Source of the DNA: Tieghemiomyces parasiticus
Taxonomy: Eukaryota; Kickxellomycota; Dimargaritomycetes; Dimargaritales; Dimargaritaceae
Direction: 5' to 3'
Length of the DNA stretch: 50,452 bases
Assembly (NCBI GenBank): GCA_027575765.1
Contig: JANBPT010000251.1
Span: 1 to 50,452, forward strand
A program made the translations under genes and the position numbers. The notes under the pieces are model-generated. The model was not told where the DNA came from. It did no database searches and worked only from the letters and a program-made list of their open reading frames with translations. Each line of letters opens with the position of its first letter. Position 1 is the first letter of the stretch. Shown one piece after another: positions 21,655 through 34,300 of this stretch.

Positions 21655-23742
21655 CTAAAGGCCGCCAAAATTAATTAGAGCGCAGAATGCAAGCGGTATA
21701 AACAGGTTATCGTTCTGGTCTGTCAGGGCCTCGAGGACGGCAGCGGCGGCGGAGATGGCTACGTAGTATGCCACCAGCCCCGCCGTCCAGGGCGACCGGC
21801 CGAGGGCTAGACAGAGCACCGCTGGGATGGCCACGCTCACTGTGAAGGCCAATGAGCCCTCCACCGTTTTGGAGCGATTCCCGGGCCACCGGAAGCGCCC
21901 CACGGCCTGGCCAACGACAGAGGCCACGGCGTCACCGATACCCAGGGTCAGAACGCCAGCAAGACGGGAGACTGGGGCGCGGCCGTGGAGCCACACCGGG
22001 ATGGCACAGCCCAGAAGCAGGTAGAGGTGGGACAAGATAGCCGCCCCGGCATCGTGGTGGTCGGTAAACGGCCGCATGAACTGGTCAATCCACTCGGCCA
22101 CCGGTGGCAGGCCCAGGCCGCGCACCAATTCGAGGACAGCCAGGATGCACCAACCGCCAGCCAGGGCTAGAGCTAGGAGGTCTGGCTGCAGTGAAAGGGG
22201 AGGGCGTAGGGGGGGATATGCGTAGGCCATTGAGGTTTAGCCAGGAGAGGCGGAGGTGCTGCCCGACTATGGGGGGGGGTATAAATAAAGCTTTCCTGCC
22301 ATTGGGAGCGATGTCGGAAAGAGTAACAGAGAGATCACCTACCACGTAGACTAGAGCGGGGGTGAACATCAAGACGACCAAGACGTGGTAGTATTTGCGA
22401 CCCAAGTTGCGCAGGGCCTTCTGACCTAGCTGCGCCCGGGCTATGGCGTTGCGTGAGTAGGTCTCTGGGAGCCATAGCATGCCTTGCAGGACGGCGATGG
22501 ATAGCACGAGGCAAAGCCCCCAGAACATGACAAAGGCCGGATAAAGCATGGATGAGGCGACGAATTCAAACAGCCTGTTGCGTAGAGCGGGTAAGGGGAT
22601 CGCTCGTCAGAGATGCGGTCAGTTGATAATAATCCCCAGGCGAAGGGTCCTTCTTAAGAAATAGTGCTGCCCAAAGGCATCACGAGAAAGCTGCTGAGGT
22701 TTCTAGACGGTTGCATCCACCGGATAGCACTGGACCACTCCAACTTACCAGATGAGACAACTGCGGCCCAATAGATGATCTAGATATATGACCGTGGCGA
22801 GACCAACGACGCCACAGGCAGCGAGGTACGAAACCGCATCGTTGAACGACCGCTGGACCAGTGGCCCCCGGCGCAGAGACCGACGCATGCCCCCGGCGAC
22901 GAGAGCCAGGACGAGCGGGAAGAGGACCACAGTCTGGATCACAACGAATAGCGGCGGCCGGTCTGGGAGGCGTGGGCTATTTGGCGTGAGCCAGTGGCAC
23001 TGATGGGGAAGTAAAGAGTGACGCGGAGACAGAGGGGAGGATAGGCACGTAAGATTGCGACGAACTGTGGGCGTCAAGGCTAGGTTAGTTGGAGGAAGAC
23101 CCGGCCCCAATCCGGTGAGTACTCAATCCGTGCGGTGCCGCCTTGCAAATTGGGGCAAAGACAGACAGGCTGTGCCCTTCCTAGTATCAGCTTCCAAACC
23201 CCTACTATACTTGCCTTGCCGAGACTATACAAGGCCAGATCCAGCGAGGTGAGGGTAACGAGGGAGGCCCAGGTCAGGAGCTCCCCAAGAGTGAAACTCC
23301 CGGGCAAGCCCTGGGCCAGGAGCCACACAATGGAGCAGAAGGCTTCGTGGCCGAGCCACAAGGCTCCGAATCCGACCGTACCCAGGCTGGGGAACACTGG
23401 GTAAGCCAGGAGGCCACCCACGGTGAAGTGAAGTGCCAAGGCCTTGCAAGTTTGGTCCGGCCAGGCCTGCGCTCGGTACAGTGCCAAGTGGGTGGCGGCC
23501 ACGATGGCAAAACCCACACTGAGGCGTAGGAGGCCGATGAGATAGACTGCGGGAAGGTAGGCCAATTTGGTAGAGTCGGCATGGCTGTCAACTAGGATCG
23601 AAAGGAGTAGCAACGGTACCGTGGCGAGACCTGGTAGCCACCCGCTGCTGATGCCGGGGCGACCTACGCAACCGGCCAACCCAGTGACAAAGCGCGAAGC
23701 CTTGGGTCGGCCTGGTGGTGAAGTGACGGGTAGGGGGCGCAT
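21655..23742 (-). CDS. SEC59: Dolichol kinase, four exons, first intron of GC-AG type
   Basis: CTP-dependent phosphorylation of dolichol to dolichyl phosphate in the ER membrane, the lipid carrier for N-glycosylation, O-mannosylation and GPI anchors. Model: complement(21655..22185, 22343..22574, 22749..22999, 23215..23742), 513 aa (yeast Sec59 519, human DOLK 538). Phases agree at all junctions. Exons 1-3 encode many hydrophobic segments, including LFEFVASSMLYPAFVMFWGL across an exon junction. The last exon carries the CTP-binding region, LTLGIGDAVASVVG and the SKTVEG motif. The first intron begins GCAAGT (AAG|GCAAGT), the standard GC donor context, and ends TTCCCCATCAG. No GT donor nearby restores the frame. 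The start is the first ATG of the open frame, at 23742. CAX4, acting in the same pathway, lies 782 bp upstream in the same orientation. Confidence 0.9.
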
Positions 23743-24524
23743 GGTGGCATTACAATGTACGGTAAATGTGACGAAATCAGTAACTGATTTTGGAACCGTA
23801 CGCGACGGGTAGCTCAGAATGGGCGGCTATCTAAAGGACGCCCGATGGCTCCATAGTAGCCTGGTTCCCAAAACGCTTCACCCCTTGATTTAGTGAGGTG
23901 CCCTTCCGCTGGCTGCTTATACACCCACACATAGGCGATTGATGTACCATATGGAATACGACAGGGTTAGACTTAGGTGGGATTTAAGCGCTTGCGTCAC
24001 AATGGAAGGCAGATCATCCGCAGTTAAATCCCTGGTCAGGTTGTTCAACCCCACATCCAAGTCCAGTAGTCAAGAGTGGCCTTCAGCTGGTGCGATGATA
24101 TTGCCTTTGGATTGAGCGGAGAGCCTTCCCACACTGCGGCCTTGGTGGTTGCCCAGACGAGGCAACCCCCTCCCCACAGAAGAACAAGAGACGGCAACCG
24201 ACCTTCGAGATCCCCCAGCCCGCTGAAGCGGCCCCCTGCAGTCACCTGTACTAGTTGCTTCACCACCCAGTCAAGGAACATTATTTTTGGTTTATCCACC
24301 CGGCCCTCCTCGGCATCAGCAGTTCCGGTATCAGCTGTCGGTGTTGGTGAGATGAAATACTTTATTTCTCATAATAGGCCACCACAAGGCAGCCCAGCTA
24401 TTATGAAAGGAATTTTATGTCCAACCCCAACTGTGTTGCGTCGAAGTTGTGCTTCGTACTCAGGGCGCCCGTTTTTCTTCTGCATGCTTTTGGCGGAACC
24501 TTCTAGCCCTGATCCAGCTCGGCC
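23743..24524. other. Spacer between CAX4 and SEC59
   Basis: 782 bp between two co-oriented minus-strand genes. It should hold the CAX4 3' UTR and the SEC59 promoter. No coding signal. Confidence 0.5.
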
Positions 24525-26003
24525 TCAATCTCGCTTGAGCCGAGCGTCCAGCTGGGCCATGTGCCACTGGTACTCTCGCTCTAGCAGGTATGGGTCAGAC
24601 TCGGTTGGGTCGCGTAGGTACACGTACTGAGCCCAAGGATGGGTGACCACTTGCCTGCAGAAGCCCGAGGGACGCACCACATCCCGGATGAAGGTGAAGT
24701 ACAAGGTCGCCAGGATGACGCCGACAGCCACTCCGGCCAGTACCTGATTTGACGTGTGGTAGCCGAGATACACTCTGAGGATGGGGGGGGAGGTACGGGC
24801 AGTTACATTGAGGAAAAAGCGACGGTATGAGCAGGAGTCAGTTTGGAGGGGCACAAAGGAGTTCAGTTGGGGGCCGTCGAAGCCATCTTGGGAGCAGGTA
24901 CTTCTTGAGCCGGGGAAGGGATTACTGCCAGGTCCACGGTGGCAAGTAATTGATCCACAAATCCTATCACTAACCTTGAGTATGCCACGGTGATTCCCGC
25001 CAGAGTCAGTCCGACAGCCAAGAGGTGCTTCCAAATGTTCTGACGGAAGTGAGTACTGGGTAGTGGTGATTACATTGGGCCCAACAGAGCCACCGTAAGG
25101 AGTATCAGTACGGGTAAGGGTCAAGGATCAGGACTAATGCTTAGCGTTAAGAGCCACCAACATTTCGGCCAACAGTCCAGGGACATATCAGGGTCACGGT
25201 CAAACTAACGGGCGGTGCTCATTTCAGTGGTAGCAGAGGATGTACTGCCGCCTAATCCAATTCCGGTTCCCAGGTTACGTGGGGTAGGGAGCGACCTTCG
25301 AGGTCAGGTCGCCATGATGGCACTGATCAGCCTCCACGGTTGGTGTGCACCCGCCCCTCCGCCTCTCACGTAGTTACTTACTAGGTGTACAGATGCAATA
25401 CGGCGTAGACAACAAAGAACGCCATGAACTGGGCGTGACTTGATGGCATACCATAACCCTTTCCCAGGAATCCTACAATGAAGGAAGGTTAACGGTGCGG
25501 AAACGGGCGGAACGAGTTAGATTAACCTACGCTCCACTCGAATAAAAATAATAATACGGAAGCGAATGCCAGAGTTCACTGGTCCGTCGCGGCCCCCGTA
25601 GCCCAGCCTAGTATACACGGCACTGCCGCATATGTTTCCGGACAGGGTTTTGCTCACGGCCAGCGGTGGGCATTGGAAAAAACCTACCTGTCGGCCGGGC
25701 CTGACTGATGGCGCGTTTGAGCACCGTGTTGATGATTTCATTGAAGATTTGGCCGGCCCCCATTAAAATTACCGAGAGTTCCCGACGGGAGGCCAACCAG
25801 GTGCCGTACGCGCAGATTATGGCCAGCGGTGCGAGTGTGGCATACGACATCACCATGCCCAAGTGGTCTTGGTCGGTGTACTGGACGTGGCTCAGGTCCA
25901 GGTGGGTCAGGGTTTCGGCACGGGGCATGTCGGCAAGGGCGCCCAGGAACGAGAAGGCCCGCACAGCTGGGTTTTGCTTGGCATTGGTGGAGGTATGTGG
26001 CAT
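24525..26003 (-). CDS. CAX4: Dolichyldiphosphatase (Cax4/DOLPP1), PAP2 family, four exons
   Basis: Hydrolyses dolichyl diphosphate on the luminal side of the ER to regenerate dolichyl phosphate after oligosaccharide transfer. Model: complement(24525..24774, 24975..25055, 25382..25472, 25688..26003), 245 aa (human DOLPP1 238, yeast Cax4 239). The three PAP2 motifs are split across exons: C1 KRAISQARP (KX6RP) at the end of exon 1, C2 PSSHAQ in exon 2, and C3 SRVYLGYHTSNQ over the exon 3/4 junction. The Gln in place of the usual Asp in C3 is also seen in animal DOLPP1. Introns are 200, 326 and 215 nt, all GT-AG and phase-consistent. In exon 3 the acceptor after CTACCCAG (exon from 25055) is required; the CAG 14 nt further in would create a stop at the junction. 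The start ATG at 26003 (MPHTSTNAKQ) is preceded only by GTG in frame. Confidence 0.92.
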
Positions 26004-26941
26004 AGTGAGCGACACTGCGGAATGACGGGGGAAAGGCTCGGTAATTGAAGTCCAATAGGAAGGTACAGTGCAACGCAGCCGGGGCTCTGAGAGATGGTAG
26101 GACGTTCTCGGGCCGACTTAATCGGGTACCGGTGATGAGGCGCCGAGATTGGAGCACGGGTGGCCCGAAGAAGCAAGCGTGAAGTGGCGGACGGTATGGA
26201 GTGGACAGAGCGAATAGGCAGCAAGGGTTTACTGGCTGTCTACGTAAGGTAGCGGAGGTCGTGGCAGAGGTGAGCGCGACAGCTTTGGGAATCTAGACCG
26301 AACCGCCCGGCTTGAACCTTGGGCGACAGAGGAGCGCCAAGAAGGCAGGAAGAAGCCCATAGGGCCATACCACGTGTCATATACGTGACGCATAATCTAG
26401 GGAGGGAAGAGAAAGACGGACTCTGCGTTGAACTGTGGCTCGGTGGCACTACAAGTGCGAAGGGCATGTCCATGTGCTGGGTATCAGGAACGACCCCGTT
26501 GGTAGATAATTTTGGCAACCGGTACAGTTTCCTTTAATTTAGTTACCGGGCAATCAGGTAGAACAACGGTGACTAGTGTGTTGGCAACATCAACTCAGCG
26601 GCCATTGTCCTTTGACTTAAATCACGGACCCGATAAGGCCGTAGTCATTAGTGGCGTCAATCAGTGCGCAACGTGGGCGACCCGAATAAGCGATAGAGTC
26701 GAAGACTCGCACGCCACGGGTGAGGTTCGACTAAGGCCGGGCTCTAGCACACAGTCCTGGTGCAGAGGTGGTTGAGGCCTGGCGCTATGCCCTCGATGTA
26801 GCTAGCCACCGCCAACTGGGCCAGTCAATCCAGGCGGTGTGCAGCTGCACTCGCCGCAGCCAGCGGAAAGAATAGTCTTCATCCCCGCCGGGTCCTCTGT
26901 CCCGTCACTACTACACACTTACAATCTCTCTTCAGATCACC
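26004..26941. other. Divergent promoter region CAX4 / TBCE
   Basis: 938 bp between two divergent genes. The CAX4 side is C/T-rich on the minus strand, like other leaders here. No coding frame is supported. Confidence 0.5.
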
Positions 26942-29057
26942 ATGCCCGGCCATCCTCACCCTTCGGCCGACCCCGTGGGCCGGCGCTTTGAGTACCAGGG
27001 TGCCACCGGCACCGTCCGATTCCGCGGCCCGGTAGTCGGCGCCCCGGGTGAGTGGTACGGCGTCGAATGGGACGACACCAGTCGCGGCAAGCACGACGGG
27101 TCCAAAGGCGGCGTCCGCTACTTCACTGCCCGTGCCCCAACCGCGGGCTCCTTCCTGCGGGTTGCGGTACCTCTCAATTGGGGGTCGGAATTCCTCGAGG
27201 CCGTGGTCCGCAAGTACCTCGTAACCGCCGACCGCCGCATCGCCCACCACGCCCCCGAGACCCTTCTCCAAATCGGCCGGGTGGCCGAGCTGGTAGCCCG
27301 GTACCGGATGGAGCTGGCAGCATCGAAAGACCAAGCGACGGACGGCAGCACCGTGCCCCCACACTCGTCGTTACCCTTGGTTCTAGGCGATACGACTATC
27401 CCGCTCGAGGCGGTAGGCTGGGACCAGGCCGAGTTCAAATTCAGTCAGGTAGATAAACTCAAGATGATCAGCCTCGCCCACCAGGGGATTGTCTCGGCCG
27501 GGGACGCCACCGCCATTGCCGAGGTGTGCACAGGTAAGTATCGCCAGAGATGGGCGACTGGCGTTACCGACAGTATGGTCATGTCAACCTAAGAACGGGC
27601 TGACATGGCTCCGCCGCGTTGTCCTCAATTGTGATCTTAATTCACACTATCCCCATCGCCGGCATTGTACACGCTAGATACGGAGGAGCTCGACCTATCC
27701 AACAACCTCTTCACGGACTGGACGGAGATCATGACTATTGCTCGCGCGCTCCCTCGTTTACGCGTTCTCAGGCTCAAGTAAGTATCGCCGAGGCAACTCT
27801 GCCCAACGCGGCCGGGATCTACTAGACCTCTGACGGGTCGGTGGAGAAATGTAGAAGTCTAATCCCCTATCCGTATTACTACATATACCCCGATCAATTC
27901 CCTCATACGGCTAGCGGAAACCGATTCGACCCAGCCCTCATTATGCGACCGGACGCTGGTCCCGTCGACCATATCCGCACGCTCACCCTCAACCGCACCG
28001 GCCTGACGTGGGCGGCCGTGGCCGATATTGTGCGCCACACCCAGGGCCTCGAGGAGCTATCCGTGGCTTTCAACGGCATGGATCATCTCGAGCTCGAAAC
28101 CGTGGGGCCGTCATCGGTGGACGACGATCTGCGGACCCACCTTGGCACCCTGCGACACTTGTCCTTGGAGGGCAACGCGCTAACCAACTGGGCAAATGTG
28201 GCCCCTCTAGGTTCCCTGCCGTCTCTGGCCTCTCTCAGTCTGGCCCGTAACCGACTCACCGGCGTGGCCCGCCCGACAACGGAGGCTCCGTTTGCCCGTT
28301 TGGCGGTGCTCAATATTGACGGAAACTGTATCGATCAGCTCGCTGCTGCGGGTGACGCTCTTGACCTCTTTCCGTCCCTCCACAGCCTGCGGTTCAAAAA
28401 CAACCCGGCCTTCACCGAGTACTCCGCCGATCGCATCCGCCTCGAACTGGTGTGCCGGGTGGGCCGACTCGATACGGTGAACGGCAGCCCTCTAAATCCG
28501 CGGGAACGCACTGATCTGGAACGGTACTACCTTAAACAGATCGGTGAGACGCTACCCACCCAGGACGAGGAGGCAATCGTCCAACTGCACCCGCGCTACC
28601 GAGCCCTCGTCGCCCTGCATGGCGCCCCGGTCACTCGTGCTCCGACCACCACAGGAAGGGCCCTAGGCGGCCGACTCCTCGATATCACCGTGCGTACCGG
28701 GGATCCAGCCGAGGCGGATGATGGCGGCGGTCTGCGTCGGCAGGTGCTACCGACGATGACCGTTGGTAATCTGCTCGCTCGGTCCGCTCGTTTGCTAGAG
28801 TTAACCTCGCCCGCGCGTCTGTACCTGGTATCACCTTCACAGCCAGTAAGTTAAGATTTGAAACTATTTGCGAGCCCACGTTTGATAAAAAGTACGGCTG
28901 ATACCCCGATGATTATATAGCTAACCCACTGACACACCCTGTTTCTGCGGATTTCGCACCTCACTAGGATCCGGTTCCGCTTGACGATGAATTTGCTCCC
29001 CTCTCCGATTACGGACTACAGGCCGGGGACCAAGTAGTCGTCACCCCGCTACCCTGA
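26942..29057 (+). CDS. TBCE: Tubulin-folding cofactor E (TBCE), four exons
   Basis: Binds alpha-tubulin and, with cofactors B, C and D, assembles and dissociates the tubulin heterodimer in the cytosol. Model: 26942..27533, 27678..27777, 27915..28845, 28968..29057; 570 aa (human TBCE 527; yeast homolog Pac2). The N-terminal CAP-Gly domain (about residues 10-80) has GEWYGVEWDD and the GKHDG loop that binds the C-terminal EEY/F of tubulin. Leucine-rich repeats follow (EELDLSNNLF in exon 2; HLSLEGN-type and LNIDGN repeats in exon 3). A ubiquitin-like C-terminal domain ends GLQAGDQVVVTPLP. The small last exon completes the ubiquitin-like fold. Introns are 144, 137 and 122 nt with GTAAGT donors, and phases 1, 2 and 0 agree. 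Confidence 0.93.
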
Positions 29058-29489
29058 GCCGGACACACATCCTAGGAACGCTGACTCCTTCAGTCCTCAC
29101 CTAGGGATAATCGACTGGACAGCTCGCAGATCATTTATAACTGTATTGTGTAGCGCAGGACATGGTAGCTCTAAAAACCTGTGGGCTTCAAACTGAGCCC
29201 CGTGCAAATAAGTTAACCCCGTCAGAGTCCATACTGTAAGCTTTGGTATGCAGCCTCTCGTGACCTCTGACTAGGCAGATGGTACGTAAGAACGGCATCC
29301 CAGCAAAGCCTTTAAAACTGACCCCCACCACCCTATTATCGTACCGCTTTCAAAGTAATATTCATACATTTATGCAGCGCGCTCTATATACGGGGGTATT
29401 CAAATGAAAGGTCGCCCCATCTCAAATGGGAGAAGATGTGAGTATGCGGCCCAATGGACAAAAGAGGTTAGCCTGTGTGCGGCAGGGTC
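29058..29489. other. Convergent spacer TBCE / MFS exporter
   Basis: 432 bp between the 3' ends of two convergent genes. It presumably holds both 3' UTRs. Nothing else is seen. Confidence 0.5.
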
Positions 29490-31374
29490 TCACTTGAGTT
29501 GCAGGTAGGCTGTGGGAGGTTTCTCGGTTCGCCAGGCCTCGCCATGCTTGTACACGATGAAGGTGAGCACGGCCCCTACCATGGACATAAAGCCCAGGAA
29601 GGTAAACGCCCAGCCTACCCCCCAGCTGTCAATGACAATCTCAATAATCCCGGTCCACAGAGCGGTGTAGAGACAGCGAAACAGGTTGGATAGGGAGGTG
29701 ATGGACGAGCTCCGGATGGTGAACAGGTCGACCAGGTACGTAGAGACCCCGCCGAAGGACGCATTGAGGCAGAACCCGATGATAACCTGGCAAATGAGCG
29801 GGAAGACGACCGAGGTCGTAAAGTTCATGCACCAGCCCCACGCGATCATGGCGAGCGGAAAGAGAGTCATGGTGAAAATGACAAACAGGATCCGGGCTTC
29901 GTAGGGTGAGTTGACGGCCGGCGGAGACCGCACAGTAGCAGCCTCGCCGGACACTCGTGAAGCAGTCGGGTCGAACGCTTCCGCGTCCTTGTCGGCCTCG
30001 GACAGCTGCTGAGATTTGGCCGCCTGGCGGCGCAGACTCTGGCGCCGGAAATTGCGGTCGGCCATGATCCCACCGACGAGGGCACCAATGATACAGCCGG
30101 CGCCAATGGTGATGTAGCAAAGTCCGATGCGCGAGATGGAGTAGTGGTACTGTTTCGCTAGGATTGTGGCCACAGCCGTGTTGACAGAGTAAAAGCACGC
30201 AAACATCACCGCAGTACAGACCGTGGGCATCCACACGTACTTGAATTGAAGGGCGGGAGCAATGGAGAAGGGATTAACCTGGGCCCACGTGACGGGTGGG
30301 CGCGGGCGAAGGTGGGTGTCCCGCGGAAGCCCCTTGAGCGGCATTTGGCGCCGGCGGGCCACGGTGGGGCGGTGCGTTTCAGGGAGCACAAAGGTTAGCA
30401 CGATGCAGAAGACCCCGCTGATTATGGCGGTGAGCCAGAAGCACCACCGCCAGCCCAAAGAGTCGGCCACATAACCACCAATGATGGTACCCAGGATTGG
30501 GCCCAGCATCTGAGCGCTAAAGAAGATACCAAGGGCGCTACCGCGCTGGGCAGGTTCGAAAATGTCGCTGATGCTGCCAGCGCCCAAGACGATGGTTGAG
30601 GACCCGCCAAAGGCCTGCAGGAAACGCATACCCAGAAGGAGGGAGTCGGATTGAGCGAGCGCGCAACCCACTGAAGCTAGGGCGCACACTAGGCACCCCA
30701 AGGCGTACGGGTAACGGCGGCCAAACTGGTCGGCTATGGGACCCCATAGGATGGGGGCGACGCCCAGCCCGATCATGAACACCGAGACGGCAACGTTGAT
30801 TCGGGAGACGGTAGAATCGAGGTCCGCAGCCACGTTGGAAATGGCAGGCAGGAAAATATTGGATGAGAACGGCGCCAACATCCCAGTGACGCCTGTGATA
30901 CCAACCACCGCCTTCTTCCAAGCGGGGGAGAAGGGCGTGTACAACAGGTCCACATCGTCCTCGGTACCGTTCGCAGCCTCAGCAGGGGTAGGTACAGCCG
31001 GGTCGACCAATGGAACCTCTTTCTCGGCCCATGATGTCGAAGACTTGGGCGCGGACTCGTCGCGGACGTGGCTGTCGTCGACGGTCGATCCGAGACCGCC
31101 CCCGGCAGTGACGCTATCGTATAAGCTACCCGCGTGGGGGGAGTCGTCGAAATCGGGCATATTCTCGGATAAACTAGAGGGATCGCGGGGTAGCCGTGAC
31201 GTATGATATCGTTGTAGCAGCGGCGTGAAACGTCGGAGGGTAGGGATATAAGGTGGAGCAGAGGTCAGAAAAGGGTGGACCATCGACTAGGCGCGAGTAC
31301 GTTGGAATTGAGGCGAGTTACTGTCAGGCCTCGCGACAAGAAGTATATAGGGCTACAAGCACTTACCTCTTCAT
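29490..31374 (-). CDS. MFS drug:H+ antiporter (DHA1 type), paralog of the exporter at 0-1.4 kb
   Basis: Twelve-helix exporter with a ~100-residue acidic, Ser-rich cytosolic N-terminus. Motif A is IADQFGRR and motif C is AQMLGPILG, followed by GWRWCFW. The TM6-7 loop (RRRQMPLKGLP) and the end TAYLQLK match the first exporter. The body frame is 29490-31173. Preferred model: complement(29490..31173, 31367..31374), 563 aa. Here an 8-nt first exon (ATG AAG AG) joins through GTAAGT...CCCTCTAG to TTTATCCGAGAATATG, giving MKSLSENMPDFDDSP. A safe alternative is the internal ATG at 31160 (MPDFDDSP). The unspliced ATG at 31283 would add about 40 residues without transporter resemblance. A strong TATA element lies at 31781-31791 with a C/T-rich leader. 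The substrate is unknown. Confidence 0.9.
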
Positions 31375-34300
31375 ACAGCGCTCACCAGTATATTTTTTCC
31401 GGAGTAAATTTCGGCACGAGTGGCGGCACGCCAGTGACCGGGTCCCCAGTTGAGTCTATTAGAGGACCGTAGAGGGAAAAGATAGTCAACTTGCCCGTCC
31501 GATCAAAGGATCGAGGATATTATATTTTTGGGGGGAAAAAGTAACGTCGATTAAAAACCAACACTCTGCCAGGGTTGAGGTGGAGGAGAGGCGAGAAAGT
31601 GAAAACGAATGAATACAAGGTAAATAATTTCTTCAGGATAGTAAGCAAGATGGACAAAATTCTGGAGTCAAGAAGTATCAAGGAACGAGAGTGGTTAATG
31701 GCACTATATCGAGAAAAGTAAAGTGTCGTCTAGAAGCTAGTTGATAAAGTTAAAAGATCAAGAAGAGCAGGATGGCAGGTATTTATATATATAACCGAGC
31801 CTTGGTAGGTAAAGAAGGGCGATGAGTGTAGAAAAAAACGAAGGCCGCAAGAAGATTTAGCCGATGAGACGAATTAGAGGGTGTGTGTAAACGGTGCAAA
31901 CTTTGCCGGATGGTAAATCTTTCAGACTTGCATTTTCTATGACAGGCCCTTACCTTCCTTCGCTCACCCATAGTGCTAACCAATAATATTGAGCCGAGTT
32001 CTAATATTCCGGTGTGGGTGGTACGGCTAATAGGTCACCCGCTTTGAAATGATGGTGTAGGCAAAGGGTGAAAATTGGCCTGCAGTTATAAAATCAGGCA
32101 GCGCGGCCCCGCCTTTATTATCACCTTGATGGCTTACCAATAGATTCAGGCACGGCCTTAGCGCCGCAGCCGTTACAAGGAGCGTGTATATTGCCCCCAT
32201 CCATCCTTCCCCACTCCCAAAATACCCACACAGCCTGCGGGAAAAGATCTGAAAATCCGACAGGTTAGTGAAAGGTGGAGGCGTCTTACGGAAAATCTCT
32301 GGATGGCCATTGGCAAGCTCCCCTTCACTACCCTGCCTTTACAGTAGTGACACCAATCGCGCTTCTACCCTCCACTCCTACTTTGCGATTCCTCTCTCGC
32401 CTGCGAGGGACCAAAGGACCCAATAGCCCGACTGGCTTCGGTCTGTTGGAGGTTGGATACCATCTGATGTTCTTCACTAGGCCACTCGAATCCCAAACGC
32501 ATGTGGTTGCCTTGTGACTGGCCGCGACATTTTTCCGCCAATGATATCGGTAACCTATTTTTATAAGAATTAGCAGTGCTTGTGTATGAAAATACCCCTC
32601 ACCGCCCCTTGATCCCATCTTAACAAGGAATCAGGGAGATGGGGGACTTTGCGCCGTATTGTCTAGGAAACATCACCTTCCGATCCGTTTGCTGCGTACC
32701 CTTGTGGTTTCATGCCCGGTAGCTGGTGTTTAAACGGGTGCAGCGCCTAATGGTTCTACCGATGGGTGGCTGCGCCCTCTACAAAACTTGGAGATCATAT
32801 CCCCAGGATACTCGCTTGGAAACAAACCTGGTTCATAGTTCCCCCCCCACTCTTTCTGTTAACTCGAACCAGTGTCACCAAACTACGGCGGGTCCCCGGC
32901 TTTGTAACGTTGTAACGTCCTGAGTTCATTCAGAGGTGGCCTAGCCACGGACGCAGTCTAACCAAACTTGTCAGCTGTGACTTCCCCCGTGGACTCGAGT
33001 TTGACCAAGGCGGTACAACTGAAAAACACGCCACTCCGACTTCGGATTGTGAGAATTTACGCGCAAGTATCCACTTGGAAGTACAATTTGGTGTCGCAAG
33101 TATGGCCGGTAGATTCTACCCATGAGAGGTAAACGGCCAAGGACCGATATGACGACATTCTGAGTCACAATGGGTCACCGGCCCATCCTGCTCCCCTACG
33201 GCTGGGGCTTCACACTAAGGTTGGCCTTGGAAACCTGCCAACCACACCCAGCTTGAAGCCATCTGATAGTCAGCTTGGCACCCATTTTCCAGGAGCGAGC
33301 AACCTGGTCAGGGATGTGACCCTCTCACCTGCCCTTGACTCAGGCTGGTGGTAGTGATTGGCAAGAATTATCGACCTCCTACTCGGTCAAGTTATCTGAT
33401 ACGAGGCCGATGCGTCTTATTCGCCACAGCGGCTGGAGCAACTTAGACCTATGTCGGTCAGATAAGCCAAGCGCAATACAACAACACTGGGCGGCGAACG
33501 TAGCGACCTATTAAAGGCTGGTTGCTAGATTTTTCCACCAATACCCTCATTGAGTGCTCTTCACGCCATGTAAGGGGCGATGGGACCCATCAGTTGGACC
33601 CTATCGGCAAAGGACGCGAACCTTACAACATGAACTTCGTCCAGTTTAGTATCCGGCTTTTTAATAGTAACATATGGTGCCGGTGAGCTCTCATCGAGAA
33701 CACTGCTACAATGATGTCTCCGGAAAAGTTCTCTGATTTTACGAGGCAGTGCGCCACTCCAGTTTGCAACGTCGCTATAATCTGCCCCTTCAAATAAAAC
33801 GGCATGGCTAAGCTGTTACGGTAAAAGGCACCTTATACCCATTGAAAGGTCACGAAACTAGGAGCCTGTCCATACTGGCTAGCACTAGCTCTGTATAACG
33901 AAACGCCCATCCCTTCCATTTGCGCAATAGATAGTACAGGCAGCTCGATGGAGATCGAATCCCCGCCCCCTTAGCGCACCTTGTGTGGAGTGCGTGATTC
34001 TTCTAACACGGCCTGTCATCCTACGCTGCCCTAAACTGGCGGCATTTCCCGGACAGACTCCAGAAATTAACTGGTTGTAAATCAAGCCGCACACGGCAGC
34101 TAATGGCTACCTGTGCCCCCGCCCCTCTACTTGTGCGATGTAGGGTGGGGCTATGTACCCCGTAATGCTGGCTGGTGCCGCCACCCGGTCTTCGGCAAAT
34201 GTATATGGTTATAGTGCCCCATTGATAGATTATCCCATTAGCCGACACCTCCGAAAAGGAGACGCTCTGGTACAGTGCAATACGGGATCCCTGTGACGCA

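Noticed and set aside
24076..24630. 184-codon + strand frame
   Set aside because: Overlaps the last exon of CAX4 in antisense and has no recognisable domain.
33880..34020. tRNA-like B-box (GATCGAATCC)
   Set aside because: No pairing T-stem, no acceptor stem and no A-box at the right distance.
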